Part shown: piece after piece, positions 33,019-42,583 of the stretch
Position numbering within the stretch: the stretch's first letter is position 1
Layout: the number at the start of each line of letters is the position of its first letter
From: UBA5078 sp051252515
GTDB taxonomy: Bacteria; Pseudomonadota; Gammaproteobacteria; Pseudomonadales; Pseudohongiellaceae
Assembly: GCA_051252515.1 (NCBI GenBank)
Contig: JBPOFS010000009.1
Coordinates: forward strand, 1-64,000
Length of the DNA stretch: 64,000 bases
Direction of reading: 5' to 3'
Program-made: the position numbers and the translations under genes
The notes under the pieces: model-generated
Database searches by the model: none
What the model saw: the letters and a program-made list of their open reading frames with translations, nothing else
What the model was told of the DNA's origin: nothing

Positions 33019-33980
33019 CACATCCCCTCCTGCCACAGGATATAAGCCCCGGTCAGCAGTAAATTAAGCAATGAGAGTGGAAGTAAAAACAACCAACCGT
33101 AGTTCATCAATTGATCATAACGAGGTCGTGGAATGGCGGCTCGCAGGAGGATGAAGAAGGCAATAAAAAACCCTGTCTTCAGTGCGAACCACACAATAGG
33201 AGGTAGGAATGCCGGCCCTAGCCAACCACCAAAGAACAACACCACCAACAATGACGAGATCAGCAGCACTCCCAAGTACTCGCCTACGAAAAACATGCCG
33301 AACTTCATGCCTGAGTATTCCGTGTGATAACCCGCAACAATCTCTTGTTCGGCCTCTGGAATATCAAACGGTAGACGATGACTCTCAGCAATCCCTGCTA
33401 TAAGAAAAATCACGAAACCAACAAACTGGGGGACAATGTACCAACCATCGCTTTGAGCAAGCACGATCTCCCTAAGATTGAATGAGCCCGTTAGTGCCAC
33501 CACTCCCAATAAAGAAATGCCCATGAACACTTCATAGCTGACCATTTGTGCAGCGGCCCGCAAACTACCGAGCAAAGCGTATTTATTATTGGAAGAAAGC
33601 CCACCGAGCATGACGCTATAGGCACCTAGAGAAGCCATCGCCAAGACAAACAGAACGCCCACATCAGAGTCAATTACACCCACCCCAGGCGCAAAGGGGA
33701 TGACCGAAAAACTCAACAAAATGACAATCATGATAATGGGCGGTGCGAGGATAAAACTAAACTTGTCGGCAAAGGGCGGAACCCAATCTTCTTTAGTGAA
33801 GATTTTGATCATATCTGCCACTACTTGCAGCAAGCCGAATGGCCCAACGCGGTTAGGCCCTAGACGTTCTTGCCATAAGCCAAGCAAACGGCGTTCGACC
33901 CAAATTAACATCGCCGCGACAATGATCACGGTAAAAAGGATGACACCGATACTTAATAGGGATCCGACTTCGAAACGCAT
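33018..33980 (-). CDS. nuoH: NADH-quinone oxidoreductase subunit H
   Basis: NuoH (320 residues) is the membrane subunit that joins the membrane and peripheral arms and forms much of the quinone chamber. It has eight hydrophobic helices and the hallmark segments WVERRLLGLWQERLGPNRVGPFGLLQ, ADMIKIFTKED and AESHRLPFDIPEAEQEIVAGYHTEYSGMKFG (given here as key regions near residues 27-55 and 200-230). The start lies 4 bases after the nuoG stop. Confidence 0.97.
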   Translation of the reverse strand: MRFEVGSLLSIGVILFTVIIVAAMLIWVERRLLGLWQERLGPNRVGPFGLLQVVADMIKIFTKEDWVPPFADKFSFILAPPIIMIVILLSFSVIPFAPGVGVIDSDVGVLFVLAMASLGAYSVMLGGLSSNNKYALLGSLRAAAQMVSYEVFMGISLLGVVALTGSFNLREIVLAQSDGWYIVPQFVGFVIFLIAGIAESHRLPFDIPEAEQEIVAGYHTEYSGMKFGMFFVGEYLGVLLISSLLVVLFFGGWLGPAFLPPIVWFALKTGFFIAFFILLRAAIPRPRYDQLMNYGWLFLLPLSLLNLLLTGAYILWQEGM

Positions 33981-33983
33981 ACG

Positions 33984-36764
33984 CTACGCCCCCTCTTTCA
34001 ATGCATCACTGATATGCAGTTGATCGAACATGGCTCGACTACTAGCAACGATACTATCGTCTTCAGGCACGACCGTTATGGAGATCTCGCCTTGCAGAGC
34101 GTGCTGATCTAGCTCATTCGCTGTATAGAAGCCAATGCTATTGGCTGCAATATTCTTACGAATAAGCACCGGCATTTGGACGCTTAGCGTTTGCCCCTCA
34201 ATACTGATCAATCCGTGTTGCCGAACCCCTAGAGTCTTGGCCGTGTCTTCTCCAATACAGGCGTAGGGCCCTACCGAACGTGCTTGAATAGCGGGAGCAA
34301 AAGCCGTGATTTCATCGCCCCCAAACAAATGAGCAATTTTATAACTAGCCAGCTGCCTAGGGGGCGCATAGTCCACAGGCTCGTAACCTGTTTCGCTACG
34401 CTCAGGTGTTATTAATTGCACGCCTTTCTCACCTTGTTTCAGTTCGCCATTGATCTCCTCTTGAAACTTGCTAATCGCCTGGTTCGAATTCCAAGCCGGT
34501 GCCCATGCCGACGCCATTAAACTACTGTCTTTTTGCAGCATGACGCCTTCCATCGAAAACGCCAATGCCGATTGCCGGTCTTGCGCCTGTTGCAGTTCGT
34601 GCACCTGTTCCTGTGCATGCATGGCCGTACGCCCGCTATAACGATGTGGTTGTCGCGGGCTTTTCATAATGGCGCTAATCCCCACGCGAACGGGTAGCAA
34701 CTGCACTAAAGCGTTAAACGCCGCATGTGTTCGGGCAAATTCTTGCAGAATGAGAGGGCTCGACACGGCACACGTCTGCACGGGGTCTGACACGCTCAAA
34801 CGCTCATAGGCTGCTAAAATATTCTCAGCAGGCTGAAACACTTGATAGCTCGTTTGTGCTCTTCCTTCATAGTTCACCCAGGTGCTCTGCTGCTCGAACA
34901 CACTAGCGCTTGGCAATAGTAGTTGTGCTCGAGCGTTGAAAGTATTGTGCAATTGATCCAACACGATAAGGGGGGTATTGCGGACGAAGGCCGCATCAAT
35001 TTTTGAGGAAGTTGTTCGCAGATTGAGGTCGTTCTCAAGCACAATCACTGCGTCGGCGCCTTCGTCACAAAGTCGCTGCAATGCAGTTTCTAAGCGGCCG
35101 CCCCCACTTTCCATTAACAGCGCTAGACCGAGACTGTTTGCCTCAGGCATAGCAAAGGATAACGAGACAAGTCTTGTGTGTGCCGCAATGTCTCGCCTAT
35201 GCGCACGTAACGCTTTAGCCAAATTGGTACACGCTTTCACTAAAGCCGGAGAGTCCGCACTGATTCCTGAAACAATACTCGGGGATTCTGCTTTGCATAA
35301 TTGTTCAGCAATTTGGGTTGCGACAGAACTATCCGTCGATGCCCTGGAGACTGAATAATTTGCATCAATCGCATGAGTGACTGCTTCGAGCAATTGCACC
35401 TGCGCATCTATACTTAGTAAATGAATTTCACTCGCCACATCATCTAGTCTCGTCCCTTGCGGGCTCAGAATAATAATAGGGCTACGATTATGTTGAGCCA
35501 GCTCTCGCACGGCTGCATCTTGCCAAAGAGGTATCCGGGCCGCCTTAGCCAACTGCGACGCCTCATTACGACTAGCTTGGCGCACCGCTAAGGCTAAACG
35601 CGCCGACGTGTTAGTAATGTCTTCGTTTACTAAGAGCACGCAATCAGATTGTTCAAGCTCGCGAACATCGCAATGGGCAATCCCCGGCTCGCGTAAACTT
35701 TTGATCACCTCTTGCAGGCATTCGAATTGCGCATCACTGCAGCCACTGTAGAAGTTCTCGACACCGACTCGCTCACGTAATGCAATATTGTTTTCTAAAG
35801 AAGCGCGAGGAGAGCCAATCCCAATAACATTTCCTCCGGTCATTGCCGCGAACTGGCGTTTCGCCTCTAATGGCGACAAGGCTTTGACCGCCCCTTCCTG
35901 CTGAGCGTGTCTAAACAATGCGGTATCCACCCGCTGATCGCTATTATTGGCGTCGTAACCAAAGCGCCCCCTGTCGCAGAGGAAATATCCATTTAAATCA
36001 TGATGGTAGCGATTTACCACTCGACGCAGAGAGCCATAGCGCTCCCCTGGCGCCGTGTTACACCCCACACCACAACCGGCACAGACTGATGGTGCCGTTT
36101 GCAGATCCCATTTACGGGTGTAATGAGCACTGAAAGTCTTATCGGTGAAGACACCGGTAGGACACACTTCCACTAGGTTGCCACTAAACTCGCTCTCTAA
36201 AACTCCCTCTTCGTGTCGCCCGAAATACACGTGATGATGGGAGCCTAGCGCCGCTAGATCGTCACCACCGGCGTAATCATTGTAAAAGCGTACGCAGCGA
36301 TAACAACTAATGCAGCGATTCATCTCATGATTGATAAACGGCCCCAAATATTGATTGCGATGAGTTACCTTTTTGAAATCGTAACGACGATAATTATGTC
36401 CCGACATTTGCGTCATATCTTGAAGGTGACATTCGCCCCCTTCTTCACAAACAGGGCAGTCATGAGGGTGACTGATCATTAAACTTTCAATCACGTGACT
36501 TCTAAAGTCCGTCGCTTGCTGATCCTTAATTGAGATGATGCTGCCATCGTTGGCAGGTGTCATACACGCCATTACAATCGTGCCAGTTTCATCCTCTGCA
36601 TTGCGATATTGTTTTACCGCGCACTGACGACAAGCCCCAACCGAGCCCATGCAGGGATGCCAACAGAAATACGGTAAATCTAACCCCTGTGACAAACATT
36701 CCTGCAAAAGATTATTGGCAGAATTGACTTCGTATTCGATGCCATCAACATTTATTTTGGCCAC
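33984..36764 (-). CDS. nuoG: NADH-quinone oxidoreductase subunit G
   Basis: NuoG is the largest peripheral-arm subunit, carrying several iron-sulfur clusters. The protein is 926 residues. It shows the N-terminal [2Fe-2S] ligands (CWHPC, CRQC), the His/Cys N5 site (CPVCEEGGECH), the [4Fe-4S] site CISCYRC, and the extra N7 site CAGCGVGC plus a later CDRGRF cysteine, as in E. coli-type enzymes. The C-terminal molybdopterin-oxidoreductase-like region is divergent, as is usual. The GTG at 36764 gives the family N-terminus (VAKINVDGIEYEV) and follows GGGAG by 7 bases; it overlaps nuoF by 13 bases. A start 96 bases upstream would add an unrelated extension. Confidence 0.95.
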   Translation of the reverse strand: MAKINVDGIEYEVNSANNLLQECLSQGLDLPYFCWHPCMGSVGACRQCAVKQYRNAEDETGTIVMACMTPANDGSIISIKDQQATDFRSHVIESLMISHPHDCPVCEEGGECHLQDMTQMSGHNYRRYDFKKVTHRNQYLGPFINHEMNRCISCYRCVRFYNDYAGGDDLAALGSHHHVYFGRHEEGVLESEFSGNLVEVCPTGVFTDKTFSAHYTRKWDLQTAPSVCAGCGVGCNTAPGERYGSLRRVVNRYHHDLNGYFLCDRGRFGYDANNSDQRVDTALFRHAQQEGAVKALSPLEAKRQFAAMTGGNVIGIGSPRASLENNIALRERVGVENFYSGCSDAQFECLQEVIKSLREPGIAHCDVRELEQSDCVLLVNEDITNTSARLALAVRQASRNEASQLAKAARIPLWQDAAVRELAQHNRSPIIILSPQGTRLDDVASEIHLLSIDAQVQLLEAVTHAIDANYSVSRASTDSSVATQIAEQLCKAESPSIVSGISADSPALVKACTNLAKALRAHRRDIAAHTRLVSLSFAMPEANSLGLALLMESGGGRLETALQRLCDEGADAVIVLENDLNLRTTSSKIDAAFVRNTPLIVLDQLHNTFNARAQLLLPSASVFEQQSTWVNYEGRAQTSYQVFQPAENILAAYERLSVSDPVQTCAVSSPLILQEFARTHAAFNALVQLLPVRVGISAIMKSPRQPHRYSGRTAMHAQEQVHELQQAQDRQSALAFSMEGVMLQKDSSLMASAWAPAWNSNQAISKFQEEINGELKQGEKGVQLITPERSETGYEPVDYAPPRQLASYKIAHLFGGDEITAFAPAIQARSVGPYACIGEDTAKTLGVRQHGLISIEGQTLSVQMPVLIRKNIAANSIGFYTANELDQHALQGEISITVVPEDDSIVASSRAMFDQLHISDALKEGA

Positions 36765-38032
36765 GGACAGGCTCCCGTATTGATATGAGCTTCGAAGTCG
36801 TCTCGAAAATGCTTTAACGCACTTCCTAGAGGAGCCATTGCACCAGGGGCTAGCGCACAAAATGTACGCCCTGGCCCTAAATATTCAAGGTGATCCGTTA
36901 ATACATCTAGATCACTATGGAGTCCGCCCCCTGCTTCCAAACGTCTAAAAATACTATCCACCCACGGCAGTCCATCGCGACACGGGGTACACCAACCGCA
37001 GGATTCATGACTAAAGAAACGCATCAAGTTCCCCACCATTCCAACTGGGCACGTGTGGTCATCAAGAACGATCATGGTCCCCGTCGCTAGCCGGCTTCCC
37101 GCTTTGCCAATTACATCGTAATCTAGAGTTAAATCGAGATGCTCCGGTAATAGAAAGTCCGTTGAGCCGCCGCCAGGAAGGAACGCCCGTAGCTGATAAC
37201 CATCAGACATCCCACCAGCTCGCTCATCTAGAAGTTCTCTAATGGGCGTCCCCAAGGGTAGCTCCCAACAACCTGGGTTCTTAACTCGCCCGCTCACTCC
37301 AAAAAGCTTCGTGCCTGCATCAGCGCCTTTACCTAGCCCTTGATACCACTCGATACCGTATTGGAGGATGCCTGGCAGGTTGCAGATGGTTTCGACATTA
37401 TTGACGATAGTGGGCTTCCCCCAAAGGCCACTGACTTGTGGAAACGGGGGTTTAGCACGGGGATTAGCACGTTTGCCTTCCAAGGCATTCAATAAAGCAG
37501 TTTCTTCACCGCAAATATAACGGCCCGCACTGGTGTGCAAAATGATCTCAAGGTCGAAACCCGAACCTTGTATATTCTTGCCTAATAACCCTTGCTCATG
37601 GGCCTGCGCAATGGCTTGGCGCAGCAGTGCTTCGGCCCGCAAATATTCACCACGTAAAAAGATATAAGCGGTTGTAGCCTGAATCGTGTAGGCCGCTATC
37701 ACCATCCCTTCTATCAGCAAATGCGGATCACCCTCCAGAAGCAACCGATCTTTAAATGTGCCAGGCTCCATTTCATCGGCATTGACCACTAAGTATTTAG
37801 TTTTTGGCGCATCATCACCACTGGGCACAAAACTCCACTTCAAACCCGTTGGAAACCCTGCGCCGCCACGACCTTTGAGACCAGAATTTTTCACCGTTTC
37901 TAGAACATCAGCAGGAGCCATTTCTTTGAACATGCGCAACACACCGACATAGCCTCCCGCATGGCGGTACTGCGCCAAGTCGAGAGGCTCCCGGCTCATG
38001 TCTATATTTTTCGTCAATGGCATGTCGGTCAT
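36752..38032 (-). CDS. nuoF: NADH-quinone oxidoreductase subunit F, NADH/FMN binding
   Basis: NuoF binds NADH and FMN and holds cluster N3, the entry point for electrons into complex I. The 426-residue protein has the nucleotide-binding glycine-rich loop GRGGAGFPTGLKW, the FMN-site stretch NADEMEPGTFKDR, and the N3 ligands in ESCGWCTPCRDG with a later cysteine in TFCALAPGA. Length and order are standard. Confidence 0.98.
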   Translation of the reverse strand: MTDMPLTKNIDMSREPLDLAQYRHAGGYVGVLRMFKEMAPADVLETVKNSGLKGRGGAGFPTGLKWSFVPSGDDAPKTKYLVVNADEMEPGTFKDRLLLEGDPHLLIEGMVIAAYTIQATTAYIFLRGEYLRAEALLRQAIAQAHEQGLLGKNIQGSGFDLEIILHTSAGRYICGEETALLNALEGKRANPRAKPPFPQVSGLWGKPTIVNNVETICNLPGILQYGIEWYQGLGKGADAGTKLFGVSGRVKNPGCWELPLGTPIRELLDERAGGMSDGYQLRAFLPGGGSTDFLLPEHLDLTLDYDVIGKAGSRLATGTMIVLDDHTCPVGMVGNLMRFFSHESCGWCTPCRDGLPWVDSIFRRLEAGGGLHSDLDVLTDHLEYLGPGRTFCALAPGAMAPLGSALKHFRDDFEAHINTGACPWPK

Positions 38033-38043
38033 TGCTATGCTCT

Positions 38044-38562
38044 CTATGTATTGTTATTACTCGCTAACAAAGCATCTATTTTTTCAATGCTCAGGTTCCG
38101 CTGTTGCACCCCATCCATCAACATAACGGGAGCGCGGTCACAATCCCCCAGGCAAGGCACTGGCAAAAGGGTGTACTCACCGTCTGCGGTTGTTTCGCCA
38201 TAGTCGATTCCTAAACGCTCAGAGATATGAGCCTTGATTCGCTCACAACCCATGATGTAACAACTGACGCTATCGCAAAACAACATTACCTTTCGCCCTA
38301 CGGCTTGTCTAAAGATAAGATTAAAAAAAGTCGCCACTCCGTCCAGTTCATGCGCCGACATATCCAAATAATTTGCCACCGCTAAGAGACTTTCATCAGA
38401 CACCCAGCCTTGATGCTTCTGAACAATCTTCAGAGCCTCCAAGCCAACGGCTCTCTTGTCAGGATAAAGAGTGAGCTCGTGCTCAATCTCACGAATTTCT
38501 TCCTCCGAAAGCTCACGAGCTACGCTCTTCTTGCCTGTACTTGCAATGAGCTGGCTAGCCAT
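38044..38562 (-). CDS. nuoE: NADH-quinone oxidoreductase subunit E, [2Fe-2S]
   Basis: NuoE is the thioredoxin-fold [2Fe-2S] subunit (cluster N1a) of the NADH-oxidising module. The protein is about 172 residues. Cluster ligands are the CDSVSC pair (C-x4-C) and CLGDC pair (C-x3-C). Two adjacent ATG codons (38565 and 38562) follow a very strong GGGGGGAGG; the second gives the better spacing (5 bases). A GTG 33 bases upstream is possible but lacks such a site. Confidence 0.96.
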   Translation of the reverse strand: MASQLIASTGKKSVARELSEEEIREIEHELTLYPDKRAVGLEALKIVQKHQGWVSDESLLAVANYLDMSAHELDGVATFFNLIFRQAVGRKVMLFCDSVSCYIMGCERIKAHISERLGIDYGETTADGEYTLLPVPCLGDCDRAPVMLMDGVQQRNLSIEKIDALLASNNNT

Positions 38563-38608
38563 CATTGCCTCCCCCCTCGTCCTGATTGTAGGCACAGCCG
38601 TAATTTGT

Positions 38609-40387
38609 TCATCGGTCCACGTCCGCCATTACAAAGTCGATGCTCGCTATAATTGCGATAAGGTCGGCCACCATAAACCCCCGACTAATCTCAGGAATCA
38701 TTTGTAAATGCGCAAATGACGGGGTTCGTATCCGGGTTCTGTATGAGCCGGTATTGCCGTCACTTATCAAGTAATAGCTATTCAAACCCTTTGTCCCCTC
38801 TATCGTCATGGTGACTTCGTTTGCAGGGATCACCGGCCCCCAACTCACACTCAAAAAATGGTTGATGAGTGTTTCGATATCGAGTTTGGTTTTTTCCTTG
38901 AGAGGAGGCGTAGTGGCGGCGTGAGAGGCCTTGTAAGGACCTTCTGGCATATTGTCGACACACTGTCGAATGATGCGCAGGCTTTGACGTATTTCCTCTA
39001 CACGAACTGCGCAGCGGTCATAGCTGTCACCATTAGCGGCTATTGGTATTTCAAACTCGAAATTTTCGTAGCCACTGTAAGGGCGCGCCTTACGAAGATC
39101 GTATTCAAACCCTGTTGCACGCAGCCCTGCACCAGTGATACCCCAGTCGAGCGCTTCTTTAGTGGAATAAGCCCCCACACCTTTAGTACGGCGCTTGAGG
39201 ATGCCGTTGTTCATTACCATGCTGTCGTAATCTTTTAGGCGGGCAGGCATATAATCGAGCAATTCGCGAATACGCTTCTCCCAACCTTTGGGTAAGTCCT
39301 GCGCCACACCGCCTATTCGAAACCATCCTGGGTGCATTCGCGCACCACAGATGGATTCAATAATGCCGAAGACTCGCTCTCTATCAACGAACATATAAAA
39401 AACAGGCGATAACTGCCCAACGTCTTGAGCAAATGTGCCATAGAAAAGTAAGTGACTAGCAATTCGAAAGAGCTCGCAGAGCATGACGCGAATCACTTGC
39501 ACACGCTCAGGGACTTTAATGCCCGCCATTTTCTCTACGGCCATAACATAAGGCAGGTTATTCATCACCCCGCCCAAATAATCAATACGATCGGTATAGG
39601 GGATATAGGTATGCCAGGTTTGACGTTCCCCCATTTTTTCAGCGCCGCGATGGTGATAACCAATATCCGGTACCGCATCCACGAGAATCTCACCATCTAA
39701 TTGCAGGGCGATTCTGAATACCCCGTGCACGCTAGGGTGATTAGGCCCAAGGTTCAGGAACATAAACTCGGATTGTTTCGACTCTCGCTTCATGCCCCAT
39801 TCTTCAGGATTGAATCGCAGCGCTTCTTGTTCGACCACTTGGCGTTCCTGCGACAAGGAGTACGGTTCCATCTCTGTCGCGCGGGCGGGATGATCCTTTC
39901 GCAATGGATGCCCTTCCCATGTGGGAGGCAACATGATTCGCGTGAGATTCGGGTGCCCAATAAATCGCACACCAAACATGTCCCAGCACTCTCGCTCGTA
40001 CCAATTGGCGTTAGGCCAAATATCGGTAATGCTCTGAATGTTGAGATCATTAAGAGACAAGGCGACTTTCAGTCGGATATCGCAGTGATTACTGAAGGAC
40101 ATCAAATGATAGGTGACGGTAAAATCACTAGGGGGTTGGTTCTGGCGATTGACACGGGTGCGCTCGTCTATTGCGGTAATGTCGAATAGCATTTCAAAAT
40201 GGACGGAAGCACTGCTACGCAAATAATGCAGCACAGCTTTAAGACCATCACGCTGCAACCACACTACAGGGATACCATCACAGTAAGCTTGCACAGCCAC
40301 TATTTCATCATCAAAACGCAGACTCAATTCATCCACCAAATTAGCGGATATAGAATCAACGTCTAATGTCATGTCGGCGACTTCCAT
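38609..40387 (-). CDS. nuoC: fused NADH-quinone oxidoreductase subunit C/D
   Basis: A 592-residue fusion of NuoC (30-kDa subunit, about residues 1-175) and NuoD (49-kDa subunit, about 205-592), as in E. coli and many gammaproteobacteria. The NuoC part has ERECWDMFGV and HPNLTRIMLP; the NuoD part has NLGPNHPSVHGVFR, PDIGYHHRGAEKM and the C-terminal SIDFVMADVDR. Together with NuoB it forms the quinone pocket next to cluster N2. AGG 5 bases before ATG supports the start. The fusion is a family-typical trait, not an anomaly. Confidence 0.97.
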   Translation of the reverse strand: MEVADMTLDVDSISANLVDELSLRFDDEIVAVQAYCDGIPVVWLQRDGLKAVLHYLRSSASVHFEMLFDITAIDERTRVNRQNQPPSDFTVTYHLMSFSNHCDIRLKVALSLNDLNIQSITDIWPNANWYERECWDMFGVRFIGHPNLTRIMLPPTWEGHPLRKDHPARATEMEPYSLSQERQVVEQEALRFNPEEWGMKRESKQSEFMFLNLGPNHPSVHGVFRIALQLDGEILVDAVPDIGYHHRGAEKMGERQTWHTYIPYTDRIDYLGGVMNNLPYVMAVEKMAGIKVPERVQVIRVMLCELFRIASHLLFYGTFAQDVGQLSPVFYMFVDRERVFGIIESICGARMHPGWFRIGGVAQDLPKGWEKRIRELLDYMPARLKDYDSMVMNNGILKRRTKGVGAYSTKEALDWGITGAGLRATGFEYDLRKARPYSGYENFEFEIPIAANGDSYDRCAVRVEEIRQSLRIIRQCVDNMPEGPYKASHAATTPPLKEKTKLDIETLINHFLSVSWGPVIPANEVTMTIEGTKGLNSYYLISDGNTGSYRTRIRTPSFAHLQMIPEISRGFMVADLIAIIASIDFVMADVDR

Positions 40388-40472
40388 TGTACCTATTCAC
40401 CATTTCCTAGAGGCTATTAATCACAACGCCTCTTCATTTTTATTATTAGACTTTCTCTACAGCAGGCTCTTG

Positions 40473-41114
40473 TTATAACTCGTCGGGAGAGCGCAACTGT
40501 GTTGCCGCTATTCTCTGATCATGCCGGCGCTCTCTTTGTACCGGGTCTTGTTCCTTTCGATAGACTTTCTGGTCATCGATGACCCAACTTAACGGCCGTT
40601 GTTCCCGCCCAATAGATTCCTGTAGGAGAATCAGACCTTGCAACAACGCCTCTGGTCTTGGTGGACATCCCGAGACATACACATCTACAGGCAAAAATTT
40701 GTCGACTCCCTGCACAACCGAATAGATATCGTACATACCACCAGAATTGGCACAGGAGCCCATAGAAATCACCCAACGTGGTTCTAACAATTGCTCATAT
40801 AGCAACTCTACGACAGGCGCCATTTTTCGAAACACAGTTCCCGCGATCACCATCAAATCCGCTTGCCGAGGCGTGCCTCGTATCACCTCGGAACCGAATC
40901 GAGCCAAGTCATGCCGACTTGTAAACGCTGTGGCCATTTCCACATAACAACAGGAAAGGCCGAAATTGAATGGCCACAGGGAGTTTTTCCGCCCCCAGGA
41001 AGCCATATCCTCCAACCGGCCCATCATGACGTTTCGACGGATATACTCATCGAAAGAACTCTCACCTCGGCCTGGTGATTTCGCATCGTCTGCGCGCTCC
41101 AATTCCCAGGTCAT
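40473..41114 (-). CDS. nuoB: NADH-quinone oxidoreductase subunit B, cluster N2
   Basis: NuoB (213 residues) binds N2, the terminal [4Fe-4S] cluster that reduces quinone. Ligands are seen in LSCCYVEM (the unusual tandem cysteines), GSCANSGGMYD and VSGCPPRPE. The start codon overlaps the nuoA stop (TAATG). An 85-base gap separates its end from nuoC. Confidence 0.97.
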   Translation of the reverse strand: MTWELERADDAKSPGRGESSFDEYIRRNVMMGRLEDMASWGRKNSLWPFNFGLSCCYVEMATAFTSRHDLARFGSEVIRGTPRQADLMVIAGTVFRKMAPVVELLYEQLLEPRWVISMGSCANSGGMYDIYSVVQGVDKFLPVDVYVSGCPPRPEALLQGLILLQESIGREQRPLSWVIDDQKVYRKEQDPVQRERRHDQRIAATQLRSPDEL

Positions 41115-41551
41115 TAGATCTCCCCTTGAGTTTTTTGAATGTTAGTGACCCCACCGGGCCCTTGTACTGCACGTAGTTGTCGTTTTTGAATCTGCGTGCG
41201 CCAGTCCAGTGCGCCTATGCGCCATAGATAAAAAAGAGCCACTGAAAGGATGCCAATAAACACGAGGATCTCGATAAAACCCGCCCATCCGTTTTCACGT
41301 ACGGCCACAGCCCACGCAAATAGAAAGACGACTTCTAAGTCGAATATGATGAAGAGAATCGCGGTGATGTAGAAATGTACGGAGATCCGGAAATGGGCAC
41401 TGCCGACAGAAACAATGCCGGACTCATAAGGATAATTTTTAGCGGGACGTGAGGCACGTTGCCCCAAAAAATAGGAAATACCCAGCATGGCAATGACTAC
41501 AAGCATCACCAATACGAAATAAATGAGAAATGGACGCAGTGCGTCCAGCAT
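41114..41551 (-). CDS. nuoA: NADH-quinone oxidoreductase subunit A
   Basis: NuoA is a three-helix membrane subunit near the quinone site and the first gene of the operon. Family motifs are YPYESGIVSVGSAHFRISVHFYITAILFIIFDLEVVFLFAWAV (key residues: the ESG and DLE acidic motifs) and IGALDW near the end. The frame is open further upstream to a TTG at 41650, but that TTG is part of a likely -35 box. The first ATG is at 41551 (145 residues, usual size). A TTG at 41569 with GGGAG 7 bases upstream is a credible alternative start adding six residues. Confidence 0.93.
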   Translation of the reverse strand: MLDALRPFLIYFVLVMLVVIAMLGISYFLGQRASRPAKNYPYESGIVSVGSAHFRISVHFYITAILFIIFDLEVVFLFAWAVAVRENGWAGFIEILVFIGILSVALFYLWRIGALDWRTQIQKRQLRAVQGPGGVTNIQKTQGEI

Positions 41552-41617
41552 TTGCGTAGCGCTATCCAATCCTATGCTCCCACGTCTATTGGGAGTGCTG
41601 GATCGACTGGCTTCGAT

Positions 41618-41650
41618 TTTATATAACGGAACAGTCTTGCTCGAAGTCAA
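41618..41650 (-). promoter_or_regulatory. possible nuo operon promoter
   Basis: On the minus strand TTGACT (41645-41650) is a strong -35-like box. It is followed 18-21 bases later by an AT-rich stretch containing TTATATAAA (41618-41626) in which TATATA or TATAAA could serve as the -10. Spacing is longer than ideal. If used, transcription would start near 41610, which rules out the TTG at 41650 as the nuoA start. Confidence 0.4.
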
Positions 41651-41989
41651 GCCATTCTAATACAAGTGAACTACTATACTTCGCACCTAATGCAGAACCT
41701 AAATCAACACTCCATCACTTTTCTATGATTGTCGTTAGTTTCAGAAAAAACACCCTAATACGCACAGCGAAGTAAGAACAACGCGGTGCAAGAAAAAGTA
41801 CTGACTACTCAAACCAAAGGCATTCGACTGCAGAAAAATAGAGCAAGGGAAGGAAAGGCTACTAGACAATAAATAACGGCCTATTCGTTCTTGTTCTTAT
41901 TAAGACTGTCGGCCCAGAGGTTGTTTTGAATCTACACGCATCCAAAATTGATGGCAAGCGCTTTTCAAATCAAACGTTGCTTCAACAAA
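41651..41989. other. intergenic region upstream of the nuo operon
   Basis: 339 bases between the CBS-protein gene and the nuo promoter region, with no supported coding frame. It must hold the end of the CBS transcript and regulatory sites for nuo. A TTGAT at 41949 and an ATCAA about 20 bases later resemble separated halves of an FNR-type site, but the spacing is wrong. I see no clear terminator. Confidence 0.5.
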
Positions 41990-42466
41990 CTAACGCAATG
42001 CGCCATCATGTTGCACTTTCCAGTTCTCATAATATTCGAGACTGACCATTTCGTTTAGATCTTTATATTCTTCGGCCCTTTGCTGCAAGTTAGCACGCAT
42101 AACATCGCCGACAGAGAGGATACCAACATACTCGCCATCCTCTTCGATCAATAAATGTCGAATGCGGCGTCCTAGAAATTTGTCGTAAAGTTGAAAGGCT
42201 TGATCATCGACGTGAGCGGAAATGAGGGTTTTCGTCATGCTAGTGCTTATGAGTTCTGTCTTTGGATTGAAATCTTCTGCAAGCACGCGGTACATGAGGT
42301 CACGCTCTGTCCAGATGCCCACGATACGCCCCTCGTCAACGATCACGATTGAACCGACTCGGTTCTGGGTCATAATTTTCACGGCTTGATAAACAGTTGC
42401 CTCCATGCTGACTGTCACCATGTGGCCCCCTTTCTCTTGCAGTATGTCTTTGGCGGTTCTTATCAT
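41990..42466 (-). CDS. CBS-domain-pair protein
   Basis: A 158-residue protein made almost entirely of two CBS domains (about residues 8-65 and 75-140), which together form a Bateman module that binds adenine nucleotides or related ligands. Clear repeat features are VTVSMEATVYQAVKIMTQNRVGSIVIVDEGRIVGIWTERDL in the first half and RRIRHLLIEEDGEYVGILSVGDVMRA in the second. No catalytic domain is attached, so it probably acts as a small regulator of another protein. Partner unknown. Confidence 0.85.
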   Translation of the reverse strand: MIRTAKDILQEKGGHMVTVSMEATVYQAVKIMTQNRVGSIVIVDEGRIVGIWTERDLMYRVLAEDFNPKTELISTSMTKTLISAHVDDQAFQLYDKFLGRRIRHLLIEEDGEYVGILSVGDVMRANLQQRAEEYKDLNEMVSLEYYENWKVQHDGALR

Positions 42467-42583
42467 TATTATGCTCCTTCCAGTACAAAACCTCTGACTG
42501 AGAGGTTCAAATTACCCCGAAAGTTCACACTTGGCAAGCCTCCTTATCCGCTAACGAATCCGGTCACTTACTTGATTCTCGCC

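Noticed and set aside
41949..41974. TTGAT and ATCAA halves resembling an FNR site upstream of nuo
   Set aside because: FNR sites have four bases between halves; here the gap is 16, so this is not a valid site.
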